A stretch of DNA of 8,329 nt from Alphaproteobacteria bacterium. Its GTDB lineage: Bacteria; Pseudomonadota; Alphaproteobacteria; Micavibrionales; UBA2020. Where the stretch lies: positions 1-8,329 of the forward strand of contig JADYYV010000221.1 in assembly GCA_020853455.1 (NCBI GenBank). The letters are read 5' to 3'. Positions 1 to 6,347 of the stretch are shown in pieces (within the stretch, counting starts at the first letter, position 1; each line of letters begins with the position of its first letter). The translations under genes and the position numbers were made by a program. The notes beneath the pieces were generated by a model. That model was not told the DNA's origin and did no database searches. It worked only from the letters and a program-made list of their open reading frames with translations.

Positions 1-1
1 A

Positions 2-1675
2 ATCACCATGACCATCCTGCCGCCGCGCACGTTCGAGCTGCCGGAAGGCGTCTTCGGCCGCCGCCGCCGCCAGCTGGCAGGCGCACAGCTTTACGACATG
101 ATGTCGCAAATGGTGTTCGACGCGAGCGAGATCGACAAGCCGTTGTTCACTTCCCTGATGTCGGCGTCGCGGCTCTACGGTCGCAAACACATCATCGCGG
201 AAGACCCGTTGCGCGAACCCGTCAATTACCGCGATTTCGTCAGCCGCGCGCTTGTGCTGGCCAAGATCATGGACAAGCGCCTGAAAACGGGCGACGGCGC
301 GACAATCCCCGCTGTGGGGATATTGCTGCCGAACATGGTCGGCACCTCGGTCGCCTTCTTCGCGCTGCATGCGCTCCGCAAAGTGCCCGCGATGATCAAT
401 TTTTCATCGGGCCCCGCGCAGGTGGTCAGCGCCTGCGAAACAGCGAAGCTGAAAACCGTCATCACCTCGCGCCGCTTTATCGAGATGGGCAAGATGGGCC
501 CGACGATCGAGGCGATGCAGGCCGCAGGTGTCGAGTTTTTGTATGTCGAGGATTTGCGCGCCGAAGCGGGGCTGGCCGAAAAACTGTATGGACTGACCGC
601 GCGCTATATCCCCGAAACGCTGGACGGTTTCCGCCGTAAGGCGAGCCCGCATGATCCTGCGGTGATCCTGTTCACATCGGGGTCGGAGGGAACGCCCAAG
701 GGCGTCGTGCTGTCGCACCGAAATATCCAGTCGAACCGCTATCAGGTGGCCAGCCGCATCGATTTCGGGCCGAAGGATATTGTGTTCAACTGCCTGCCGA
801 TGTTCCATTCGTTCGGCCTCACGGGCGGCACGCTGCTGCCGATCCTGTCGGGTATGCGCGCGTTCTATTATCCGTCGCCGCTGCATTACCGCATCGTGCC
901 GGAACTGATTTACGATACCAATGCGACGATCCTGTTCGGCACGGATACGTTCCTTTCGGGTTACGCGCGCTTTGCGCATCCGTATGATTTCCACGCCATC
1001 CGTTACGTGTTTGCCGGCGCGGAGAAGCTGAAGGATGAAACGCGCCGCGTCTATGCCGAAAAATACGGCGTGCGCATTTTTGAAGGCTATGGGGCGACCG
1101 AAACCGCGCCGGTCATTTCGATCAACACGCCGATGCACAACAAGGCGGGCTCGGTCGGCCGCCTGATGCCCGGCATCGACCACAAGCTGGAACAGGTCGA
1201 GGGCATCGAGGAAAATTCGGGCAAGCTGGTCATGCGCGGCCCCAACGTGATGATGGGCTACCTGAAGGCCGATGCGCCCGGCATCCTGCAGCCGCCCGAT
1301 GAAGGCTGGTACGATACCGGCGATATCGTGGCGCTGGATGATGACGGCTTTATCACCATCAAGGGCCGCATGAAGCGCTTTGCGAAGATTGCGGGGGAAA
1401 TGGTGTCGCTGACCGCCGTCGAAATGGCGCTGCAAAAACTCTGGCCAAGCCATCAGCATGCGGTTGTGAGCGTCAAGGACGACAAGAAAGGCGAAAAGCT
1501 GATCTTGTTCACCAACCAGCCGAACGCAGCCGCAGAAGCGATTTCCGCGCATTTCAAGGCGCTGGGGCTGAGCGAATTATCGGTGCCGAAGAAAATCGTC
1601 GCATCGGAAATCCCCGTGCTGGGCACGGGCAAAACCGATTACGTGCGGCTGCAGAAAATGGCGGCAGAGGCTTAA
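2..1675 (+). CDS. aas: Aas-like bifunctional acyl-ACP synthetase / 2-acylglycerophosphoethanolamine acyltransferase, 5'-partial
   Basis: This is the acyl-ACP synthetase (AMP-binding) half of an Aas-type enzyme, which activates a fatty acid with ATP, loads it on acyl carrier protein and re-acylates lysophospholipid at the inner membrane. Counting from the Met at position 8, the adenylate-forming motifs are in order: ILFTSGSEGTPKG (residues 220-232), FEGYGATET (358-366), GWYDTGD (433-439), the hinge around GRMKRFAKIAGEMVS (453-467) and the C-terminal GTGKTD with the catalytic-type Lys542. PSPLHYRIVPEL and FAKIAGEMVSL match remembered E. coli Aas nearly word for word. The codons before the Met read Ile-Thr, and ITMTILPP aligns with ITLHILPP inside E. 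coli Aas, so that Met is internal and the PlsC-like acyltransferase half lies left of the window. The visible 557 codons equal what remains of the 719-residue E. coli protein after that point. A further N-terminal LplT-like fusion cannot be excluded. The stop overlaps that of the convergent gene. Confidence 0.85.
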   Translation: MTMTILPPRTFELPEGVFGRRRRQLAGAQLYDMMSQMVFDASEIDKPLFTSLMSASRLYGRKHIIAEDPLREPVNYRDFVSRALVLAKIMDKRLKTGDGATIPAVGILLPNMVGTSVAFFALHALRKVPAMINFSSGPAQVVSACETAKLKTVITSRRFIEMGKMGPTIEAMQAAGVEFLYVEDLRAEAGLAEKLYGLTARYIPETLDGFRRKASPHDPAVILFTSGSEGTPKGVVLSHRNIQSNRYQVASRIDFGPKDIVFNCLPMFHSFGLTGGTLLPILSGMRAFYYPSPLHYRIVPELIYDTNATILFGTDTFLSGYARFAHPYDFHAIRYVFAGAEKLKDETRRVYAEKYGVRIFEGYGATETAPVISINTPMHNKAGSVGRLMPGIDHKLEQVEGIEENSGKLVMRGPNVMMGYLKADAPGILQPPDEGWYDTGDIVALDDDGFITIKGRMKRFAKIAGEMVSLTAVEMALQKLWPSHQHAVVSVKDDKKGEKLILFTNQPNAAAEAISAHFKALGLSELSVPKKIVASEIPVLGTGKTDYVRLQKMAAEA

Positions 1676-2178
1676 AAGCTGAAGCGGTCGGGGATGCGCT
1701 TGCCGCTGCCCAGCTTTTTCTTGCTTTGCAGGGTAATTTCGCCGCGCAGGGTGACGGTAAATTTTTTCTCGAATAATCCGTCCTGCTCCAGTACGCGGGC
1801 GGTCGCATGAAAACCGTCGGCGCTTTCGATGGCGACCACGCCCTCCATCCACATATTGCCGGCAAAATAAAGGCGGAATTTCAGGTAATCGGCGATGGTT
1901 TGCTGCGACAGCTGCAGCGGCGCGCGGTCGTTCAGGTGATGGACGTTCGCGGTCGATCCGTCAAGGTTGACGATTTCCTCGGGCAGTTTCACATACCACA
2001 ATTGGGGTTGAAGCGGCATTGGCTTGACGATGGATACCAGCTGGCCGCCCGGATAGAAGGCAAGCGGCAGGGTTTCCACGATGCTGTCATCGGGGCTGAA
2101 TTTATACACAGGCTCGACGCGGTTGATATCGCGCACCAATGCCAGTTTTTCGTCGGCAGACGCCGTTTTCCAGTCCAT
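1672..2178 (-). CDS. Conserved-looking hypothetical protein, 168 aa
   Basis: I do not recognise this family. The reading frame runs further upstream, but I place the start at the ATG at 2178 (MDWKTASADEK). It is preceded by an AAGGA ribosome-binding site only three bases away, and the upstream part of the frame overlaps holC and has a shadow-like composition. The product has no signal peptide, membrane segment or cysteine cluster, so it is probably cytosolic. It is mixed alpha/beta in character: an acidic helical start (residues 6-20), a proline-rich middle with QPQLWYVKLPEE (57-68), an aromatic stretch LKFRLYFAGNMWMEG (99-113), and beta-like strands before a basic tail (KKKLGSGKR, 153-161). 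The stop codon lies in TTAA and overlaps the aas stop. It is divergent from holC across 65 bases. Base composition matches its neighbours, so recent transfer is not suggested. Confidence 0.7.
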   Translation of the reverse strand: MDWKTASADEKLALVRDINRVEPVYKFSPDDSIVETLPLAFYPGGQLVSIVKPMPLQPQLWYVKLPEEIVNLDGSTANVHHLNDRAPLQLSQQTIADYLKFRLYFAGNMWMEGVVAIESADGFHATARVLEQDGLFEKKFTVTLRGEITLQSKKKLGSGKRIPDRFSF

Positions 2179-2184
2179 ATGTCC

Positions 2185-2213
2185 TTGCGCTTTCGTATAA
2201 ATCTCCCAATAAT
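2185..2213 (+). promoter_or_regulatory. Candidate promoter for holC and the downstream repeat-protein gene
   Basis: TTGCGC (2185-2190) and AATAAT (2208-2213) are separated by 17 bases. The -10 matches at five of six positions and the -35 only at TTG. The predicted start near 2220 leaves a short leader carrying AGAGGA (2227-2232), 11 bases before the holC ATG. The -10 elements of the two divergent promoters overlap, so the two directions could exclude each other. Confidence 0.3.
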
Positions 2214-2241
2214 CATAGGGTATTTCAGAGGATCCAGGCAA
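2212..2241 (-). promoter_or_regulatory. Candidate sigma70-type promoter for the 168-aa hypothetical gene
   Basis: Read on the minus strand, TTGCCT (2236-2241) and TATGAT (2212-2217) are 18 bases apart. They match the -35 and -10 consensus at four and five of six positions. A start near 2205 would give a leader of about 27 bases containing the AAGGA site. This is a judgement by eye, and it overlaps the candidate holC promoter on the other strand. Confidence 0.35.
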
Positions 2242-2243
2242 GC

Positions 2244-2693
2244 ATGACGGACGTCCGTTTTTACCACCTGACCGTGAAGCGCCTTGAACAGGCGCTGCCC
2301 GAAATCGTGGCAAAGGCGCTGGAGCGCAAATACCGCGTGCTGGTCAAGGCAGGCTCGCGCGAGCGGGTGGAGGCGCTGGATACAGCTCTTTGGACCTATG
2401 ATCCCGCCAGCTTCCTGCCGCATGGCTATGTCAAGGACGGCACAGAGGCCGACCAGCCGGTTTTCCTGACCGACGAAGACGCGAATCCGAATAACGCGAA
2501 TGTGCTGATCCTGACCGACGGCGCGGCGTCGGACGATGTGGGCCGCTTTACGCTCGCCTGCGAAATTTTCGACGGCAACGACGACGCTGCGGTTCAGGCG
2601 GCGCGCACGCGCTGGAAACAATATAAAGAACAGGGCCATACCCTCGCCTATTACCAGCAGGGCGACGGCGGCAAATGGGAACAAAAAGCATAA
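2244..2693 (+). CDS. holC: DNA polymerase III subunit chi
   Basis: This is the chi subunit of the clamp-loader complex. In the family it joins psi and contacts single-strand-binding protein at the replication fork. The 149-residue length is close to the E. coli protein (147). Resemblance is clear in the opening strand FYHLT (6-10), in the block LDTALWTYDPASFLPHG (45-61; E. coli has LDEALWARPAESFVPHN), in the NVLILTDG strand (86-93) and in the C-terminal helix RTRWKQYKEQGHTL (121-134; E. coli RYKAYRVAGFNL). The frame is open further upstream to 2139, but MTDVRFYHLT fits the family's N-terminus and avoids overlap with the divergent gene, so the ATG at 2244 is chosen. The gene is not next to pepA, its common neighbour in proteobacteria. 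It is followed after 13 bases by an exported protein gene, probably on the same transcript. Confidence 0.9.
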   Translation: MTDVRFYHLTVKRLEQALPEIVAKALERKYRVLVKAGSRERVEALDTALWTYDPASFLPHGYVKDGTEADQPVFLTDEDANPNNANVLILTDGAASDDVGRFTLACEIFDGNDDAAVQAARTRWKQYKEQGHTLAYYQQGDGGKWEQKA

Positions 2694-2706
2694 CAGGGGA
2701 TTTCAC

Positions 2707-3186
2707 ATGACGATCAAGAAAACGGTTGCCGCGTTCTTTGTGATGGCGGCTTTTTCATTTACGGGCGGTTTCGTCGGGCAGGCGGTGTTCGCGCCGAAAG
2801 CGGCGGATGCGCAGGGCCAGTCCGACAGCTATTTCGCGCTGCGCGACCAGAAGAACGCCAAGGGTATCACCACCTATGTGAGCGACGGGCAGCCCGGACA
2901 GGTCTTTTACGGCGAAAACGGGCAGATGAGATTGCAAATGGGCACGTATAACGGCGCGGGCGAGCGCGGGCTGCCGCTGCTGGCCTTGTCGGATACCACG
3001 GGGCATATACGGCTGCTGTTCCGCCTGGCGGGTGAAAATGAATCGGCCGTGATGATCATGAAGGATAAATCTGGCAGGGATCGTGTCGTGATGGGGCTTC
3101 AGCTGGGCGGCGCCGGGCAGGAGCCGTTCCTGAGCATCACCGGCGCGGACGGAAAAAGCCAGAACGTCTTCGGCACCTATCGCTAG
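2707..3186 (+). CDS. Exported or membrane-anchored protein with D-x-x-G-x-x-R repeats
   Basis: A 159-residue protein of unknown function. The ATG at 2707 has a strong AGGGGA site six bases upstream, and a start there gives a classic N-terminus: two lysines, a hydrophobic stretch (residues 7-28), then AADA-Q, a possible signal-peptidase site after residue 35. It could also stay anchored. The mature part shows an imperfect repeat of 24-27 residues in which a turn motif is followed by two short hydrophobic strands: GENGQMR (69-75), DTTGHIR (96-102), DKSGRDR (120-126) and a degenerate GADGKSQ (146-152). Similar glycine-turn beta repeats occur in many uncharacterised secreted and phage proteins, but I cannot name a family with confidence. 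The segment before the repeats (SYFALRDQ to VSDGQPGQVFY) may be a capping strand. It is co-directional with holC, 13 bases downstream. Its stop directly abuts the stop of the convergent gene. Confidence 0.8.
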   Translation: MTIKKTVAAFFVMAAFSFTGGFVGQAVFAPKAADAQGQSDSYFALRDQKNAKGITTYVSDGQPGQVFYGENGQMRLQMGTYNGAGERGLPLLALSDTTGHIRLLFRLAGENESAVMIMKDKSGRDRVVMGLQLGGAGQEPFLSITGADGKSQNVFGTYR

Positions 3187-3525
3187 TCAGCGGCAGGGGA
3201 AGGCGCGGGCGAAGGAAGCGGCGACGGTCGATTCAGCTTCGTCCTTCATGCGCTTGGGAAATATCTCGGCATAGGAGCGGAACACATCCACATATTGCTG
3301 GCTGCGGATGCCTTCATGGTTGCAGGCGCGCTGCCCGGCAGCGGTGCCCGCCGCCAGCATCTGGTCGGCGACTGCGGTGATGTAACCCGCGCAGTAGCCG
3401 TAATCGACGTCGTGTTCGCTGCTGCACATCCGCATCAATTCGCCCGCCGTCAAACGGTCTGCGGCCTGCGCTGGTGCTGCCATGGCCAGCGACAAAAATA
3501 TGGCTGTGACGATGAGCGGGCGCAT
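3187..3525 (-). CDS. Rap1a/Tai-family (immunity-like) secreted protein
   Basis: A 112-residue precursor with a clear signal peptide: MRPLIVTAIFLSLAMAAPAQA, cut after AQA at residue 21. The mature part of about 91 residues follows the Rap1a/Tai pattern: LTAGELMRMC (25-34), a second Cys in YCAGYITAVAD (44-54), a third at C68, a helix QYVDVFRSYAEIFPKR (77-92) and the ending AFPC (108-111). Four cysteines (34, 45, 68, 111) could form two disulfides in the periplasm. Founding members neutralise type VI secretion amidase effectors in Serratia, but single copies without effectors are widespread and their role is unclear. No effector or secretion gene is visible here. The ATG at 3525 is preceded by a near-perfect GGAGG five bases upstream; a longer frame to 3585 would destroy the signal peptide and run through the terminator. 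I see no convincing promoter between terminator and start, so read-through from the M23 gene is possible. Confidence 0.82.
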   Translation of the reverse strand: MRPLIVTAIFLSLAMAAPAQAADRLTAGELMRMCSSEHDVDYGYCAGYITAVADQMLAAGTAAGQRACNHEGIRSQQYVDVFRSYAEIFPKRMKDEAESTVAASFARAFPCR

Positions 3526-3560
3526 GAAAACCTCCGGCAGGGAAAGGTGATGCACCAAAG

Positions 3561-3597
3561 TAAAAGACCCGCCTGAGATGATCAAGCGGGTCTTTTA
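3561..3597 (-). terminator. Intrinsic terminator downstream of the M23 peptidase gene
   Basis: A perfect 12-base inverted repeat (TAAAAGACCCGC at 3561-3572 against its complement at 3586-3597) encloses a 13-base loop. The GC core is flanked by A and T runs on both sides, so it can form a hairpin with a U-rich end in either direction. It sits 20 bases past the M23 stop and before the Rap1a-like gene, so it most likely ends M23 transcription on the minus strand. Confidence 0.75.
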
Positions 3598-3616
3598 AAA
3601 GCGTATCCGGCGTTTA

Positions 3617-5206
3617 TCAGTTGTGCGTCGCGACCTTGGTTGTTTCCGCCGAAGCGACAGCGGGAACGGCGGGCTGCAAAGCCTGCGCGAAGGTGCCGTC
3701 GATTTTCGCGATATTCGCCTTGAACTTCTTCAGGTCCTTGCCCGCGAGCGAACTGCCGCCGGCCAGCTTCACCGAAGCGGGGTTGACCTGTTTGCCGTTC
3801 ATCATGATTTCGTAATGCAGGTGGGGGCCGGTCGAGCGGCCGGTGGTGCCGACATAACCGATCACCTGGCCCTGCTTCACGCGGGAACCCGCCTTCACGC
3901 CCGACTTGAAGCCGTTCATGTGCGCGTAGGCCGTTTCCAGGCCGGCGCGGTGGCGGATCTTGATGTAGTTGCCGTAGGACGAGAATTTGCCTGCGCGTTC
4001 CACGACGCCGTCGCCGGCTGCGTAGATGGGCGTGCCGCGCGGGGCGCCGAAATCGATGCCCTTGTGCAGCTTGTTATATCCCAGCACCGGATGGCGGCGG
4101 AAACCGAATTTCGAGGTGATGCGCGCGCCGTCGATCGGCGTTTTCATGAGCGGCTTCTTCACCGACTGGCCGGTCTGGTCGAAATATTCGACGTCGCCAT
4201 TCGCGCCTTCAAAGCGGTAGAGGGGCAGGACGCGGTCGGACAGGGCAAGTTTCGCATAAACGATCTCGCCCTTGTTCGGCACAACGCGGCCGTCATCGGT
4301 CACATACTGTTCGTACATGACGTTGAATGAATCGCCGTTGTGGATTTCGCGCTGGAAATCGACGCCCATCGAATACATCTTGATCAGCGACAGGATGACG
4401 TTATCCGGAACGCCCGCTTCTTTCGCATCGACATACAGCGAGCTGTCGATCTTGGCGTGATACGCCTTCATTTCGCGGTGGACGGTTTTCGCTTCGGCAT
4501 TGACCATGAAGCTGCCATCAGCGTCGCGGTTGACAACCAGAGAATTCACGCTGTCGCGCTCGATGCGCAGGCCGACGAATTTGGGGTCGGCGATTGCGGG
4601 ATCCTTGTGGAAGAACACGGTCACCTGGTGCGCCGGGTTCAGGTCGCGGGGATCATAGACTTTTTTGAGCGCCTGGATCGCGCTGTACGCGTCGTCGCGG
4701 GGCACATCGTTTTTCACGAGAAGATCCATCAGCGTATCGCCCTTGCCGACATGGAGTTTCTTTTCGTTATCAAAGATTTCCTTGAGATCGGTGCTGGCTT
4801 CCAGCAGGCGGGTGATGCCGGACTGGATATAGGAAAGCTGGCGTTCAATCTTCGGCTGCGGCTTGTCGGCGATCACGACCTGCGGCTTGGCAGCCGTTTC
4901 TTCGGTCGAGGCGAACTGGTAGGACGGCTGCGCGGGTTTTGCGTCGAACGCGTCTTTCAGGTTCAGTACTTCATAGCCGCGCGAAACGGGAGCGGCGGGG
5001 GCGGCAGCCACGACAGCGGCGACGGGCGCAACGGCGGTCGTCGTTTCGCCGGACGGCATAAAGCCGTAGGCAGCTGAAAGGACAACAGCGGAGAGAATGA
5101 TGTGGCGCAGGCCGTAACGGCGCTTGCGGAACATGCGGGCACGAGGCGATGTGAATTGAAGCAAGTCTGAAACCTTCTTTTCATTAAGCTTGGCGCGAGT
5201 GAACAC
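3617..5206 (-). CDS. M23 family metallopeptidase, MepM-like murein DD-endopeptidase with inner-membrane anchor
   Basis: A zinc peptidase expected to cut peptide crosslinks in peptidoglycan. In the 529-residue form there is a basic start (FRKRRYGLRH, 26-35), one membrane segment (about 35-50), an Ala/Pro linker (51-75), a LysM/OapA-like stretch with GDTLMDLLVKNDVP (156-169), a mixed domain to about 350, and a C-terminal M23 domain. The catalytic set is complete: H381 and D385 in HKGIDFG, H429 in TAYAHM, and H462 and H464 in GPHLHYE. So this is an active enzyme rather than an EnvC/NlpD-like degenerate activator. The last 45 residues are a Lys- then Ala-rich tail. The start is uncertain: GTG at 5206 lacks a good ribosome site, TTG at 5164 has AGAAGG eight bases upstream, and ATG at 5134 begins just before the membrane segment. 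All keep the anchor and domains. It is divergent from fabI and followed by a terminator. Confidence 0.9.
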   Translation of the reverse strand: MFTRAKLNEKKVSDLLQFTSPRARMFRKRRYGLRHIILSAVVLSAAYGFMPSGETTTAVAPVAAVVAAAPAAPVSRGYEVLNLKDAFDAKPAQPSYQFASTEETAAKPQVVIADKPQPKIERQLSYIQSGITRLLEASTDLKEIFDNEKKLHVGKGDTLMDLLVKNDVPRDDAYSAIQALKKVYDPRDLNPAHQVTVFFHKDPAIADPKFVGLRIERDSVNSLVVNRDADGSFMVNAEAKTVHREMKAYHAKIDSSLYVDAKEAGVPDNVILSLIKMYSMGVDFQREIHNGDSFNVMYEQYVTDDGRVVPNKGEIVYAKLALSDRVLPLYRFEGANGDVEYFDQTGQSVKKPLMKTPIDGARITSKFGFRRHPVLGYNKLHKGIDFGAPRGTPIYAAGDGVVERAGKFSSYGNYIKIRHRAGLETAYAHMNGFKSGVKAGSRVKQGQVIGYVGTTGRSTGPHLHYEIMMNGKQVNPASVKLAGGSSLAGKDLKKFKANIAKIDGTFAQALQPAVPAVASAETTKVATHN

Positions 5207-5245
5207 CAGTACGGAAGTGTTTGCAAGCCTAGATGCTGGTATGAG

Positions 5246-5267
5246 AACGGGTGGAGAACACCCTGTT
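5246..5267. other. Small hairpin in the leader of the M23 gene
   Basis: AACGGGTG (5246-5253) pairs with CACCC-T-GTT (5259-5267), giving eight pairs with one bulged base and a five-base loop. It lies between the candidate M23 promoter and the GTG start, so it would be in that gene's 5' untranslated RNA. There is no T run, so it is not a terminator. It could be a stabilising or regulatory leader structure, or chance. Confidence 0.3.
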
Positions 5268-5287
5268 GGTTAACAATGACTGTCACA

Positions 5288-5315
5288 AATATAATACAAT
5301 TCCATTTTCTATCAA
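5288..5315 (-). promoter_or_regulatory. Candidate sigma70-type promoter for the M23 peptidase gene
   Basis: On the minus strand TTGATA (5310-5315) and TATATT (5288-5293) are 16 bases apart, each matching consensus at five of six positions, in a clearly AT-rich stretch. A start near 5281 would give a leader of about 75 bases to the GTG. A plus-strand TATAAT (5290-5295) overlaps it, with a poor TTGGTT 18 bases upstream, and could contribute to fabI transcription. Confidence 0.45.
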
Positions 5316-5418
5316 AAGGAAAACAGAAAACTAATTTCATAATAACTTAACGATGCGTTCTCTTTATGTTTAAAGGGGCAAAAATTTTTTCTGCGGAACG
5401 TTTTATGGAACGTGTCGC

Positions 5419-5446
5419 TGGACGTATATTTATAAATGTGTAGGAT
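5419..5446 (+). promoter_or_regulatory. Weak candidate promoter for fabI-aroC
   Basis: TGGACG (5419-5424) and TAGGAT (5441-5446), 16 bases apart, each match consensus at four of six positions. A start near 5453 would lie just before the first ribosome site. TATAAA at 5431-5436 is a better -10 but lacks a -35 partner. A direct repeat of GGAACGT (5395-5401 and 5407-5413, 12-base spacing) lies just upstream and could be an operator. The rest of 5207-5477 holds no gene. Confidence 0.25.
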
Positions 5447-5465
5447 GCCCGACAGCAATTCAAAC

Positions 5466-5471
5466 AGGTGA
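5466..5471 (+). promoter_or_regulatory. Ribosome-binding site for the upstream alternative fabI start
   Basis: AGGTGA sits six bases before ATG 5478. A second site, AGAGGA (5498-5503), lies ten bases before ATG 5514. Both starts are usable from sequence alone. Homology favours 5514, while spacing slightly favours 5478. Confidence 0.5.
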
Positions 5472-5513
5472 TTCATAATGAATAACCGCCCCGCCACAGA
5501 GGATACCGATTCC

Positions 5514-6347
5514 ATGACGAATGCCCTCCCGCTTATGAAAGGCAAACGCGGCCTGATCATGGGCGTCGCCAATGACAGATCCATCGCCTGGGGCATCGCC
5601 GAAATGGCGCACAAGCACGGCGCCGAACTTGCCTTCACCTTCCAGGGCGACGCTTTGGAAAAACGGGTACGCCCGCTCGCGGAATCCGTGCAGTCGAAAA
5701 TCGTCGTTCCCTGCGATGTGACGAACCATGAAAGCATCGACGCCACTTTCTCCGCGATCGAGAAAGAATGGGGCGGGCTTGATTTCGTCGTCCATGCGAT
5801 TGCCTATTCCGACAAGAACGAGCTGGACGGGCTTTACCTCAATACCACGCGCGACAATTTCCTGAAGACGATGGATATTTCCGTCTATTCCTTCACGGCG
5901 GTGGCGCAGCGCGCGGTGCCGCTCATGAAAAACGGCGGCAGCCTGATCACCATGACCTATCACGGCGCGGAGCGCGTCATGCCCCATTACAACGTGATGG
6001 GCGTGGCAAAGGCGGCGCTGGAGGCTTCCGTGCGCTATCTGGCAAGCGATGTGGGCAAAAACGGCATCCGCGTCAACGCGATTTCGGCGGGCCCGATCAA
6101 GACGCTTGCCGCATCCGGCATCGGCGATTTCCGCTATATCCTGAAATGGAACGAACTGAACGCGCCCCTGCGCCGTAACGTGACGACCGAAGACGTGGGC
6201 GGCGCCGGCCTGTTCCTGCTGTCCGACCTCGGCGCGGGCGTGACGGGCGAAATCATGTATGTCGACAGCGGTTATAACACCATCGGCATGGTCGCGGTTG
6301 ATTCCGCGAAGCAGACCGCCGAACTGCTGCAGGGCATTTCGGGTTAA
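5514..6347 (+). CDS. fabI: Enoyl-[acyl-carrier-protein] reductase (NADH), FabI type
   Basis: FabI carries out the last reduction of each fatty acid elongation cycle, turning trans-2-enoyl-ACP into acyl-ACP with NADH, in the cytosol. Numbered from this start (277 residues), the cofactor loop is GVANDRSIAWGIA (17-29). The catalytic pair is Tyr159 and Lys166 in YNVMGVAK (Y-x6-K), with the upstream Tyr149 in MTYHGAERVMPHYN, as in E. coli. AISAGPIKTLAASGI (189-203) is the usual substrate-loop region. All key residues are present, so this is the classical, triclosan-binding type by family knowledge. The start is a choice: ATG 5514 gives the usual short lead into LMKGKRGLIMG and has AGAGGA ten bases upstream, while ATG 5478 adds 12 residues and has AGGTGA six bases upstream. 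aroC overlaps the stop by one base, so the two are probably co-translated. Confidence 0.95.
   Translation: MTNALPLMKGKRGLIMGVANDRSIAWGIAEMAHKHGAELAFTFQGDALEKRVRPLAESVQSKIVVPCDVTNHESIDATFSAIEKEWGGLDFVVHAIAYSDKNELDGLYLNTTRDNFLKTMDISVYSFTAVAQRAVPLMKNGGSLITMTYHGAERVMPHYNVMGVAKAALEASVRYLASDVGKNGIRVNAISAGPIKTLAASGIGDFRYILKWNELNAPLRRNVTTEDVGGAGLFLLSDLGAGVTGEIMYVDSGYNTIGMVAVDSAKQTAELLQGISG

Noticed and set aside
404..1552. Long minus-strand open frame (382 codons) opposite aas
   Set aside because: It is antisense to a gene with complete AMP-binding motifs. Its product is rich in Arg, His and Asp in the way expected of a shadow frame in GC-rich DNA, with no recognisable domain.
2139..2243. Longer N-terminus for holC
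   Set aside because: It would overlap the divergent gene and its start, and adds 35 residues absent from HolC proteins.
4340..5077. Plus-strand open frame (245 codons) opposite the M23 gene
   Set aside because: It is a shadow of a gene with intact catalytic motifs, has no ribosome site and has a biased composition.
5336..5351. CtrA-like site (TTCA-N7-TTAAC) in the M23-fabI gap
   Set aside because: Only one half-site is exact, and in AT-rich DNA this match is expected by chance.
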